Position numbers and translations under genes: made by a program. From Solen grandis (Eukaryota; Mollusca; Bivalvia; Adapedonta; Solenidae), in contig CM037777.1 in NCBI GenBank assembly GCA_021229015.1, positions 53,017,554 to 53,081,553 on the forward strand: 64,000 nt of DNA, in the 5' to 3' direction. This document shows positions 35,681 to 46,877 of this stretch, piece by piece; the first letter of the stretch is position 1, and each line of letters starts with the position of its first letter. Below the pieces are notes generated by a model. It was not told where the DNA came from, made no database searches, and worked only from the letters and a program-made list of their open reading frames with translations.

Positions 35681-37109
35681 TTGCTAATTCAACCAATGTG
35701 TCTTTTCGCATCTTCGTGGCGTTTAAAAAATGTTTCTATTTACCTGACGGGCCAAATTCCATTCCCTAAACATTTGGTGTATATTTTAACGCCCTTTCTT
35801 CCGACTATGTTTGTTACATTCGTTTGATTTTAAGTCAGATTTTTTTTAATTTTCACTACTAAACATGTTCATCATAACGATATAGGTATCTTTAATGTAA
35901 AATAGACAGAAAATCCTTGTATAAGTTATGATTAACTTGTTTTAAGATGTTATGCCTGCCTACGTATCATTTGTATTTTTTTTTTCGAGATGTTATCAAA
36001 AGCAAAAAGCTATCTTTTACTTTTTCTTAATTAGTTATGCATCGTAGTTTGTTTAAGCGACCGTAAATTAAATAAAAGTGTCGCTTTCTTAGAGGTATTT
36101 ATCGCTCGTATTGTGTGTGCGTCGGTATTGATAATAAGCTGTATATGAAGATGCATTAGAAAGTTGTAACAAGGGGTTAAAACTGGCTATATTCTGTTAC
36201 ATCTATATTAGAAAATTATGGTTTTATGTATGAGAAAAGAGAGAAAATGTGTTTTGCGTAATAGAAAAGATATAGAGGACTAGTATAATTTTAATATATT
36301 AATATGCGGCAAATGTAGGGCATTTATAAAACAGAATCATTACAAATACCCAAGTATTACCAAGTTAGTTGGATTACTGAACTGTTCAAATAGGAAATCA
36401 TAATCGAATCTTGCAAAATATATGACAAAAGCAACTCTATTAAGATGCGAATTGTTGATATAACTTCTGTGTATGCTGTTGTATAATCATAATCACAACT
36501 AGTAGTCGTAGAGTTATGCATATGTAATTATGTATACATATTTGGTAATTTTTTTTTCTTCTTCTTTTCTCTAAATTTCGTTTCGTTAGGCATAAGAGGG
36601 AGAGCAATATATGGCACTTGAATATACCGTATCCTACAATATTTCTAGTTTTTTCCAGGAAGATATTATGGGACATGGATATTTTTTATTTCGCGAACAA
36701 AAGCAATATATTGTAGCTTTATACTGACAACTATATCACATTGTACGTGTGTGTGTGTGTGTGTGTGTGTGTGTTTATACCATATGCGTATCGATGTTGA
36801 TAAGTTTTCATATAGAAAATAAAAAAAATCATTAAAGAATTATGTTTTAAATAGTGATATCAGTGAGGAGCTAACGAGAAAAGTATTGATGTCGATTTGA
36901 GTTAATATGTTCATAATAGAGATAGTAGTGAATATCCATTCTCCATATCATTCATGACCAAGGTATTAAGTTTGATCACTTACTAGTACGCGAAACTGTT
37001 GGTGAAGATAGAAGTGGGAATGATGAAGTAGATGAGAGAGTGAGTTGGAGAGAGTTTTGTTTAAGGTCACGTGAGTAATTTGTGAAATATATTTATTATG
37101 TATTGAGTT
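35681..37109. other. Inside the 9.3-kb element, no gene seen
   Basis: AT-rich, with a GT microsatellite at 36,746-36,772. No coding region or family motif recognised. Confidence 0.45.
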
Positions 37110-37365
37110 CCGTTACGGCGACGTCATGGTTAGAACATCCGTCCTGAACTCGCGAGGTCGGAGGTTCGATCACTGGCCGCAGCATACCAAATTCTTTAAA
37201 ATGGTATTGATTTAGCGCTCAACACTAAAATCTGATTGCCCGGTGCCATTATAATGTAAATAGGTGTCATATCATGAATTGTCCTATTCATTGATAATAG
37301 TCAATAAAGAAGGCAAACTATCTGCCCTGAACACGAATTTAGCTGCGAAAATCGGCACACACACA
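37110..37365 (+). repeat. SINE related to family B
   Basis: The tRNA-like head has B box GGAGGTTCGATCACT. Then come GCAGCATACCAAA and a TTGCCCGGTG motif as in family B, with a CA-repeat tail at 37,355-37,376. It is more diverged than the copies at 18,036 and 20,325. Confidence 0.6.
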
Positions 37366-37739
37366 CACACACACACGTTATCAACAACAAGTGTAGTACT
37401 AAACTTTTATTTTTCTTTTCTGACTCAAAATATAATCATATAACCCCATGTTTCTACATAAACAAACGTGAAAATCAGGCAACCAAAATGAATATCGTAC
37501 ATTTGCAATAAGTAAGCTTTACATAAAACAAAATGTTAATAATTAAAAATTAATAAACAAAAACAAAAAAATCAATGCGGTGGTATATGGCGAACTGGCT
37601 CGATACCCAATTATTGTTCATTTAATTAAATACTGATTTAATATAATGTCAGCAGAAATATGATTTTTAAAACAATGTTTACCTATACTCTTGATAGACC
37701 TTCAAAAAGGAAATGAAAACTGGTTAAAAAGGTAAAACA

Positions 37740-37930
37740 ATAACTATCTAATCAATATTATCTATCTAATCTATATTATCCATCTAATCTATCTTATCTA
37801 TATAATCTATATGAAATATTTATTCTTTCTGATCTTCTTCTGTCTTATCTATCTAATCTATCTTATCACTTATCTAGCCTATCTATCTTATCTATAGTAT
37901 CTATCTGTCTATTTTTTCTATCTATAACAA
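37740..37930 (+). repeat. ATCT-type microsatellite
   Basis: Imperfect repeats of TATCTATCTAATC over about 190 bases. Confidence 0.85.
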
Positions 37931-38367
37931 AAACATTTCGGCTGGATGCATAGAATGTGTATTGAACCAAGTAATAAATGAACATCAGGTCACGGCTTGC
38001 CCTCGTACGCCAATTCACGAAGCCATTGCGCACGTCATATGTTGTCAATGATTGTAAAACTTGACCAATCAACGATCAACAGCAAATAAATTAAGTATGT
38101 ATTATCATATTCAAATACACTCACGAAATTTTAAGATATTTAACTTATATTTAGTATGTTAATAGTTTCTATATTTGATGTAAGAACTACGTACATGTAT
38201 ATTGAACTTATCGGTGCTCTCATCAGTTAAATTAGACAACATGGTTGTATATACATCGAATAAATGGTATGTTAACTAAACATGGCTATTATTTTATATT
38301 AACAAAATGATGACTACATAGTAACTAATGATAACATAAACTTTGCCGTGTAATGTTGATGGCGTTT

Positions 38368-41300
38368 TTACCATACTCCTTCGATGGTATACCAGCCACA
38401 AAGTGAAGCCACCCGGAGAAAGAGCCAAGCATTTGCCCACGAGGAATTTGTTATCAAATTTCGTATTGCTTGAACTAACCCACTGCCACACCCAGCTATT
38501 CTAATAGTCTTCCTAACACTGATAGGAGACACGGACACGTCATGAAAAAGATCAGGGTTGAGATATAGACGCGGTGATGGTGTTTTGCTTACAACTTCTT
38601 CAAAAAATCTATTCACTCGTTTGAGCGAATATCTCGACATTGGATATTGTTTCAATACAATATTTAGGTTTTCGCCTCTGCAGGGCGAAAACCTATTGTT
38701 CTTCTTCTGTTGATTTGTTTTTTTTTTTATTTTTATTATTTTTCCAATTCCACCCATTTTTGTGTCCAGCCTAGCGGCCAGATGAAAAAAGCTACAGCTA
38801 TGAAATTTTGGGCATGGAGTCATCTTTATCTGAACATGTGCCTAAATGGTCAAACTTTTCAATTTTGTTTCTGATTTAGCCACTAGGGGGCGCAATGCAT
38901 GTAATCACTGTTTTGCTAATAACTCAAAAATTTGAAACCTGATTTAGATGCGGTTTTTTACATAATGTTCCTTGTTGACAGCCCAATCAAATATCATGGA
39001 AATCTCATCATCGAGTACGGGAAAAAAATTGTTCTAAGAGAGGTTGAATGTTCGAACCTTGGAAAAAAGTGAAATAATGAGGGTAGGTCTACGAAAAACC
39101 TTCTCACTTTTGTTAGAGATCAGATAGAAGAATTCTGTTTGCTGCATACGATTTGCAAGACATATACGCACAAAATATATGGGGTGGCGAATTTAGAAAA
39201 TGCGTGGTTTGTCCTCTAGAAAAGGTCAAACTTCACTAAATTTTAGGAAAAATTAAAATTTCAAAAACATGTTTTTGTCGCTCCTGACTTTATTTTCTGT
39301 TCATTCTTCATGATATTTTCACAAGTTATGTATTGTTATGTTTGAAAGGGCCTCACAATAAAAAATTAAAAGAAATTTGAAAAGGTCAAGGTCATATTAC
39401 GATTATTGTGTTTTTATTCGGCCACAAATAGCTCCAAAACTAAAAATATTTCATTGAGAGTATATGAACAAAAGTTTTAGTTCTTAAAGAGCTCTTTCCA
39501 GTGATGTTTAGTTTTTGAAGATCGGACTTGATTTGGTCATTATACGGCAGTCCAAAGTTTGATCCTTTTTTGGAATAATTGTAAATCAGGTTTTATGCTT
39601 CAAATTCTGATACACAAAAATAAAAAGTTTGACTTGTGCGACTAGTATACTTGATTGAACTATTTTCTGCTTTGCTAGGTACCAAACAGTAAAATTTTAA
39701 TCAATTTTCTATCTCATTTTGCCGCTAGGGGGCGCTTTTCTTGAAATCATTCTTTTGCTTATAACTCAAAAAGTTGAAGCCTGATCCAAATGCGGTTAAT
39801 TGAATTATGTTCCTTGTTGATAGCCTAATAAAATATGATAGTTTCTAGGTATGAGTGGCTGAAACTTTTTGAGCTAGTAACGGAAGGTTGAAAGTTCGAA
39901 TCTCTAAAAAAAACTGCAAATGAGGGTAGGTCTACGAAAAACCTATCCATTTTTGTTAGAAATCAGATAGAAGAATTCTGTTTGCTGCAAATGATTTGCA
40001 AGACATATACGCACAAAATATATGGGGTGGCGAATTTAAGAAATGCATGGTTTGTCCTCTAGAAAAAGGTCAAACTTCACTAAATTTTAGGAAAAATTAA
40101 AATTTCAAAAACATGTTTTTTTGTCGCTCCTGACTTTATTTTCTGTTCATTCTTCATGAAATTTTCACAAGTTATGTATTGTTATGTTTGAAAGGGCCTC
40201 ACAATTAAAAAGTTAAAAAACATTGAAAAGGTCAAGGTCATATTACGATAATTGTGTTTTTATTCGGCCCCAAAGTGCTCCAAATCTAAAAATATTTCAT
40301 TGAGAGTATATGAACAAAAGTTTTAGTTCTAAATAGTTCTTTCGTATAATGTTTAGTTTTTGAAGATCGGACTTGATCTTTTCATTTTACGGCAATCCAA
40401 AGTTTGATCCTTTTTTGGAATAATTGTTATTCAGTTTTTATGCTTAAAATTGTGATATATAAGAAAAAGAATGTTCGATTAGTGCGACTTATATACTTGT
40501 TTGAACTATTTGCTGCATTTCTAGGTACCTAATTGTAAAATTTTTATCATTTTTTTTCTCATTTTGCCGCTAGAGGGCGCTTTGCTTAAAATCACTCTTT
40601 TGCCTATAACTCAAAACGTTAAAGTCTTATTGAAATGCGGTTTTCAGCATTTTGTTCCTTGTTGACAGCACCACAGAATGTGATGTGATGTGATGATAGG
40701 GTATGGGGAAATATTTGCGCTAGAGGAGTTTGAATGTTCTAACATTCCAAAAAAAACCCCAAAAAAACTGTGCAAATGAGAGTAGGTCTTCAAAAAACCT
40801 TTGCGTTCTGTTTCATATTAAAAATTGTGGCTGAGTTGAAATAAAGTGTTCAAGTTGATTAGGTTAAAAGCGAAAACCGAGATACCGCTTGCGGTTCTAG
40901 TTTTTATTATTTTTCCAATTCCACCCATTTTTGTGTCCAGCCTAGCGGCCAGATGAGAAAAGCTACAGCTATGAAATTTTGGGCATGGAGTCATCGTTAT
41001 CTGAACATGTGCCTAATTGGTCAAACTTTTCACATTTATTTCTGATTTAGCCACTAGGGGGCGCAATGCATGTAATCACTCTTTTGCTAATAACTCAAAA
41101 ATTTGAAACCTGATTTAGATGCGGTTTTTTACATAATGTTCCTTGTTGACAGCCCAATCAAATATGATGGATATCTTATCATCGAGTACGGAAAAAAATT
41201 GTTCTAGGAGAGGTTGAATGTTCGAACCTTGGAAAAAAGTGGAAAAATGAGGGTAGGTCTACGAAAAACCTACCCACTTTTGTTAGAGATCAGATAGAAG

Positions 41301-43143
41301 AATTCTGTTTGCTGCATACGATTTGCAAGACATATACGCACAAAATATATGGGGTGGCGAATTAAGGAAATGCGTGGTTTGTCCTCTAGAAACGGTCAAA
41401 CTTCACTAAATTTTAGGAAAAATTAAAATTTTAAAAACATGTTTTTGTCGCTCCTGACTTTATTTTCTGTTCATTCTTCATGAAATTTTCACACGATATG
41501 CATTGTTATGTTTGAAAGGGCCTCACAAATAAAAAAATTGAAATGGTCAAGGTCATATTACGATTTTTTGTTTTTATTCGGCCACAAATAGCTCCAAAAC
41601 TAAAATTATTTCATTGAGAGTATATGAACAAAAGTTTTAGTTCTTAAAGAGCTCTTTCCAGTAATGTTTAGTTTTTGAAGATCGGACTTGTTTTGGTCAT
41701 TATACGGCAGTCCAAAGTTTGATCCTTTTTTGGAATAATTGTAAATCAGGTTTTATGCTTCAAATTCTAATACATAAGAAAAAAAGTTTGACTTGTGCGA
41801 CTAGTATACTTGATTGAACTATTTGCTGCTTTGCTAGGTACCTAACAGTAAAATTTTAATCAATTTTCTTTCTCATTTTGCCGCTAGGGGGCGCTTTTTT
41901 TTAAATCATTCTTTTGCTTATAACTCAAAAAGTTGAAGTCCGATTCGAATGCGGTTTTTTGCATTCTGTTCCCTGTTGATAGCCTAATAACATATGATAG
42001 GATTCGAGGGTCCGTGTGGCTGAAAGCTTTTGAGCTACGGAAGGTTGAATGTTCGAACCTCGCAAAAAAAAACAACAAAAAAAAAAACTGTGCAAATGAG
42101 GATAGGTCTACGAAAACCCTATCTGTTTTTGTTAGAGATCAGATAGAAGAATTCCGTCTCCGGTATACCATTTGAAAGACGTATACACACAAAATATATG
42201 GGGTGGAGAATTTAAGAAATGCGTGGTTTGTCCACTAGAAACGGTCAAACTTCACTTAAATTTAGGAAAATTAAAATTCCAAAAACATGTTTTTTGTCGC
42301 TCCTGACTTTATTTTTGTTTATTCGTCAAGAAATTTTCACACTTTATGTTTTGTTAAGTTTGAAAGGGCCTCACAATTAAAAATTTAAAAAAACATTGAA
42401 CAGATCAATGTCATATTACGATAATTGTGTTTTTATTCGGCCACAAAGTGCTCCAAATCTAAAAATATTTCATTGAGAGTATATGAACAAAGGTTTTAGT
42501 TCTTGAGGAGCTCTATCCAGTGATGTTTAGTTTTTGAAGATCGGACTTGATTTGTTCATTTTATGGTAGTCCAAAGTTTGATCCTTTTTTGGAATAACTG
42601 TTAATCAGTTTTTATGCTTCAAGTTGTGATATATAAGAAAAAGAATGTTCGTCTAGTGCGACTTATATACTTGTTTGAACTATTTGCTGTTTTTGCAATT
42701 TTGTTTCTAATTTTGCCGCTAGAGGGCGTTTTGCTTAAAATCACTCTTTTGCTTATAACTCAAAACGTTAAAGTCTGATTGAAATGCGGTTTTTAGCATT
42801 TTGTTCCTTGTTGACAGCACCACAGAATGTGATGGATTTCAAGGGACAGGGTATGGGAAAATATTTGCGCTAGAAGAGTTTGAATGTTCTAACATTGCAA
42901 AAAAAAAAAAACTGTGCAAATGAGAGTAGGTCTTCAAAAACCTTTTCGTTTTGTTTCATATTGAAAATTGTGGCTGAGTTGAAATAAAATGTTCACGTTG
43001 ATTAGGTTAAAAGCGAAAACCGAGATACCGCTTGCGGTTCTAGTTATTATTATTCTCCAAATCTCCGGTGGAAGTTCTAGGTGATTTTTCTTAGCATGTT
43101 TCGGGTTTCTTTTTAAATTAATCATTTTACGTAACTGTTTCAT
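38368..43143 (-). pseudogene. F-box-like gene split by a 4.4-kb insertion
   Basis: ATG at 43,143 encodes a basic N-terminus and then ELPPEIWRII, a typical F-box start. The frame is then cut by the repeat element at about 43,042. On the far side (38,667 down) it resumes with NIVLKQY and SRYSLKRVNRFFEEVV, which fits the second half of an F-box, and continues about 80 residues to TAA at 38,368-38,370. Total about 130 codons. F-box proteins link substrates to SCF ubiquitin ligases through Skp1. The start is only 61 bases downstream of the OTU gene's stop, on the same strand. The break makes it non-functional unless the insert is spliced out. Confidence 0.6.
38669..43042 (+). mobile_element. Hairpin-ended tandem-repeat element, 4.4 kb
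   Basis: Starts with a perfect short hairpin (AGGTTTTCGCC...GGGCGAAAACCT) and ends with a second (ACCGCTTGCGGT) then TCTAGTT. Between are two tandem units of about 2.15 kb (38,725-40,900 and 40,905-43,040). Each is made of roughly 840-bp subunits sharing TAACTCAAAA, ATGCGGTTTT, TGTTCCTTGTTGA and GTAGGTCTACGAAAAACC. It encodes no protein. The F-box reading frame on both sides locates the ends within a few bases. The architecture matches the 6,685 and 45,277 elements although the sequence does not. Confidence 0.75.
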
Positions 43144-43203
43144 GTGGAATTCAAAGGAACGATTACTACTAACGTTAGCATGTGAGTCACCATCGTTATA
43201 ACA

Positions 43204-44118
43204 TCATTCATTATCATCAGTCATCTGCGAATTCGGTTCGTTGATATAAGAACTAACTTTGCTCTGGTTCGATTCATTATCGTCAGTATCATTGGGAATA
43301 TCGTTAATATCAGGGTTAATATCATTGATGATGGTGTTAGTTTTGTTAGTGTGAGAGTTTATTTCGCTGATGATCAAATTCGTATCAGTTATATCTTCTG
43401 TGCTATGCTTGGTGTCAGAGACAATAGCAAGGCTTGAATCTTGAGCCTCCCATGTAATCTGGGTTGATCTTTCTATAAGGTCTTCAAGCATTTCTCTGTC
43501 GTATCCAAGAGCAACATAATGCTCGCCAGCGCCCTCTGGGCAATGTCCCAATATCATAATAGGGATGTCGGTCGACAGGGTAGAGCTGCCATCAGGACTG
43601 ATTAAAGTCGTAGCACTATTTAAAGTAGAAACGACAATGATTTGTACATTATAAAGTTGGGACATGGTCTGTAACGTTATTTGATCACCATATTCATAAT
43701 TTCTTGACATGCGAGACAAATATAATTGTGGATGAACCAGAATTGAATTCCACCAATTTTCGCTTAGCATAATATTTCCAAGTGAGGGTGTTTGTCTCAA
43801 AAATGTAACTACTTCATGTCTCAATGTTTCTTCGGATCTGTATATCCCATACTGGCGAAGTTGGTGTGATACCGCCGCAAACTGACAGTTTCCATTCCCA
43901 GTACGGTTAAATGTGATGGGTAGTGCAAATTCCGACCTTAGGTTCTCGATTCGAGATGATTTTGTTAATGGTATGTAATACTGCTTTCGGTGCAACCGTT
44001 TTCTGCTAAGGTTAGTCGCTGGCGTATACTGTGTGATGTCCACTGGCTTGTACACCAGTTTGACTGTATATTTATCGCCGAGTAAAAGTGGGGTACACCA
44101 ATTACCATAATTAACCTT
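43204..44118 (-). CDS. OTU-like cysteine protease, partial or spliced
   Basis: The OTU core is clear: the catalytic-Cys loop TGNGNCQFAAVSHQL (about 43,905-43,860), a middle region ending in QIIVVST, and the catalytic-His strand GEHYVALGYD (about 43,530-43,500). These enzymes cleave ubiquitin or similar chains. About 90 residues rich in N, D, S and T follow the domain, to the stop at 43,204. No ATG begins the frame: the stretch upstream of 44,055 is open to a tRNA-like sequence at 44,118, and codon 44,055 is GTG. The true start is therefore on another exon or lost. Confidence 0.78.
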   Translation of the reverse strand, partial: KVNYGNWCTPLLLGDKYTVKLVYKPVDITQYTPATNLSRKRLHRKQYYIPLTKSSRIENLRSEFALPITFNRTGNGNCQFAAVSHQLRQYGIYRSEETLRHEVVTFLRQTPSLGNIMLSENWWNSILVHPQLYLSRMSRNYEYGDQITLQTMSQLYNVQIIVVSTLNSATTLISPDGSSTLSTDIPIMILGHCPEGAGEHYVALGYDREMLEDLIERSTQITWEAQDSSLAIVSDTKHSTEDITDTNLIISEINSHTNKTNTIINDINPDINDIPNDTDDNESNQSKVSSYINEPNSQMTDDNE

Positions 44119-44205
44119 GTTATGACGCGGCCGGGGATCGAATCCACGACCTTCCGATTAAGGGACGGACTCCAAACTTCCCGGCCAACAGACCGATATT
44201 TAATA
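44118..44205 (-). repeat. tRNA-like SINE head beside the OTU gene
   Basis: On the minus strand it reads as a tRNA-like unit with TTGGCCGGGAAG (A box) and GGTCGTGGATTCGATCC (B box), directly upstream of the OTU frame. Confidence 0.55.
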
Positions 44206-44394
44206 ACTGAATGAAAGTGAAACTCTAAAAACCAACATATGTTCATTGTTCTGAGGTAAGTATGTTGCTTCGGTTTGATTTTGATGTGTCAATCACTTAG
44301 ACAAAAACGATGTCAAGCTTTTAAAATAAGAAGTAGAATACATAAGACCCTAGATGCAAAAGAGACACATGGATTGATTCAGCGACTGTGGAAT

Positions 44395-44699
44395 CCAAAT
44401 GCCCCGACCAGGATTTGAACCCTCTGTAGAGAGGGTTAACAAGTCAACCCCGCAAAAGTGGGTTAAAAAATATAACAAATTTAATATAAGAGTGTAAATT
44501 AAGAAGTGCGACATTTAGCGTTGATGGTGCGACATTTAACGTGACCTCGTTTTTTGCGACATTTAACGTTAGAGGTGCGACATTTAACGTGAGCTTGTTT
44601 TGCGACATTTAACGGTGAGAGCGACATTTAACGGCAACAGAGCGACATTTAACGTGAGTTGCGCCATTTAACGGCGGTGCGACATTTAACGGCGCTACA
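44395..44699 (-). repeat. Right TIR of the 9.3-kb element
   Basis: Outer about 190 bases (44,505-44,699) match the left TIR nearly base for base in reverse. The inner part has the inverted equivalents of GACTTGTTAACC and the B-box-like GGGTTCAAATCC. Confidence 0.82.
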
Positions 44700-44841
44700 A
44701 CATCAATGAATGAAAATGCCCTACCTACCATCTTTCGACCAATATCAGCGTTTTAAATATGGCCAGGTTCTATCCAATACATGTATTGGTTATCATGGTT
44801 CTTAGAAAAGGAAAAAGAAGAAAGATAAACAACTCACTTAC

Positions 44842-44897
44842 ATTATTCACATTGTCCGGGTCGTTGGGATTCAAGCCATTCTTCTTGAAAAGATTTC
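44842..44897 (-). CDS. Candidate 56-bp host-gene microexon
   Basis: On the minus strand a TTTATTTAG acceptor precedes it and a near-consensus GTAAGTGAG donor follows. One frame is open and reads NLFKKNGLNPNDPDNVNN. It lies just outside the right end of the 9.3-kb element, so that element may sit in an intron. No product can be named. Confidence 0.5.
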
Positions 44898-45111
44898 CTA
44901 AATAAACAAAATAAGTTTCAAAAATCAACGAGGTGAACCGTATAATATCAGATGGAATAGTTTTAGATAACTCATCTTTGGTATCAAATTTAGTTTTTTT
45001 TTTAATTTACGCACTATAACTTTTACTGCTTTGATGTTTAATGTACCAACAAAACAAATTTGAGGTAAATTAAATAATGTAATATACATGAGCAATCTAA
45101 CTTGTCATGTG

Positions 45112-45268
45112 GCTCAATGACAAACTGATATCGTGTTACAGAGGATGGGCGATATACACTAGAAGAGATGGCATCAAAAAGAATAGTTTTTATACTGACT
45201 AAATCATTCAGGCTTATAAAACTGAGTGCATTGTTGGTTCCCTCCACTCGTTTTAATGGCACAATATA
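45112..45268 (-). CDS. Possible host exon fragment
   Basis: The minus-strand frame reads protein-like (FISLNDLVSIKTILFDAI, RYQFVIEPHDK) and is cut at its upstream end by the repeat element at 45,277. A GTTAGA donor could end it near 45,100. The phase this gives does not match the open frame of the exon at 44,842, so the two may not be consecutive. Confidence 0.3.
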
Positions 45269-45276
45269 TAAACAAA

Positions 45277-46212
45277 AGGGCCATAATGGCCCTGGATCGC
45301 TCACCTGGTATCATTAGGCTATGTAAAATCAAGTGACCCCTGGTGCAGGGTCAATTTTGACACAAGGGCCATGATTTGAACAAACTTGGTAGAGGTTTAC
45401 TGGCCCATTTTACATGCCAAATATCTAAACTCCAGGCCTTGTGGTTTCTGGCGAGAAGATTTTTTCTAATTTTTTTTTCCTTTATAAGTCTACGTAAAAT
45501 AATGTGACCCCTGATTCGGGGCCAATTTTGATCCCTGGACCATGATATGAACAGACTTGGTAGATGTCAACTAAGCCATGTTACATACTAAATATCTAAA
45601 CTCCAGGCCTTGTGGTTTCTGACAAGAAGATTTTTCTATTTGTTTCCCAATATTAGCCTATGTAAACCAAGTGACCCCTGGGGCGGGACCAATTTTGACC
45701 CCAGGACCATGATTTGAACAAACTTGGTAGAGGTCTACTAGGCCGTGTTACATACCAAATATCTAACCACCAGGCCTTGTGGTTTCTGACAAGAAAATTG
45801 TTCTAGTTTTTCTTATATAAGTCCATGTAAAATAAAGTGACCCCTTGGGACGGGGCAAATTTTTACCCCAGGGTCATGATTTGAACAAACGGGCTAGAGG
45901 TTTACTAGACAAAGCCACACACCAAATATCTAAGCTCTAGACCTTGTGGTTTCAGAGAAGAAGATTTTTTAAGATTTCACTTTTAACATCTTTTTTTAAC
46001 TCCTGTGGCCTAATTATGCAACAGACCGGAACCATTTGAAAAAAAATGTTATAGGGGATCACCTTAGGAACATTCTTGCAAATTATGATCACTTTCCCAT
46101 CAGTAGTTTCAGAGAAGAAGATTTTTTAAGTAAATTTTTGACGACTTACGACTCACGATGACGGACGACGGGCGTCGGACAAAGTCTGGTTCCAAAAGCT
46201 CAGGTGAGCTAA
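45277..46212 (+). mobile_element. Hairpin-ended tandem-repeat element, copy 2
   Basis: Same family as 6,685-7,984: the palindrome GGGCCATAATGGCCC, then TCGCTCACCTGGTATCATTA. About four monomers of around 168 bp with AAGTGACCCCTGG follow, then a GACGGACGACGGGCG stretch and the end AAAGCTCAGGTGAGCTAAAAA. It is shorter because it has fewer monomers. Confidence 0.8.
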
Positions 46213-46843
46213 AAACTACAAGAATAGACTTATCTCGTGAACTCCTAAGAATTCAAAACATGTGACAATGGAAACTGTCTATATGGTCGAACCCCAGAGA
46301 TGGGCTGACGACAAGCTGGACAGAACCGTCTGGCCAAAGCAATTTCAATTCCGTTCAATTCAATTCAAGCCAAATTTGTACATCTTGCCTTTACTAAAAG
46401 AAAGGCGTTAAAAAGTACTTAAAAATTTAAATATTGGATATAGATATGTGTTATATTGATTAATATATCCCAATTGTGTATGAACTATTCCAACCTGAGC
46501 TTGCTTATCAGCAATTGATATACTAAAGTAATTGTATTAAATCATATGACATTTGAATATTCATACCAGACAACTATTTGTAATAGTTCCGCTAAAGCTA
46601 AATTGTGACTTAAGTATAGCAATTTATAAAGTTTATGTTTATATAAAACATAATTATTTATTTCATGCTTTTCTCTAAAATGGGCTGATGATAAGCTGGA
46701 CAGAACCTATGTGTTTGTGATGCCATAAGTGATGCATTTTTCTTTAATTCATGTTGTCCAGTTATTCTTCTCGGATAAGAACATAATTAACAGCAATATA
46801 TACTAGAATAACGTGCTACTGATTATACACCATCCTCTCTTTA

Positions 46844-46877
<34 letters not shown>

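Larger units (their letters stand above)
35367..44699. mobile_element. 9.3-kb TIR element carrying OTU protease and F-box-like genes; unknown family
   Basis: Begins TGTAGCGCCGTTAAATGTCG and ends with its inverted copy, with 5-bp direct repeats ACATC outside. The TIR is an array of CGTTAAATGTCGCA-type units followed by a less conserved inner part. Genes recognised on the minus strand are an OTU-like cysteine protease and an F-box-like protein. The element has itself been hit by a SINE (37,110) and a 4.4-kb tandem-repeat element (38,669). No transposase is visible. TG...CA ends with a 5-bp duplication recall integrase-type DDE enzymes, which is inference. Confidence 0.78.

Noticed and set aside
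41884..42175. Short frames in the 4.4-kb repeat
   Set aside because: Other units of the same repeat do not keep the frame, so it is not coding.
44500..44699. Possible CRISPR-like array of CGTTAAATGTCGCA units
   Set aside because: Spacing is irregular, units are short and mirrored at the other element end; this is a TIR array in a eukaryotic genome.
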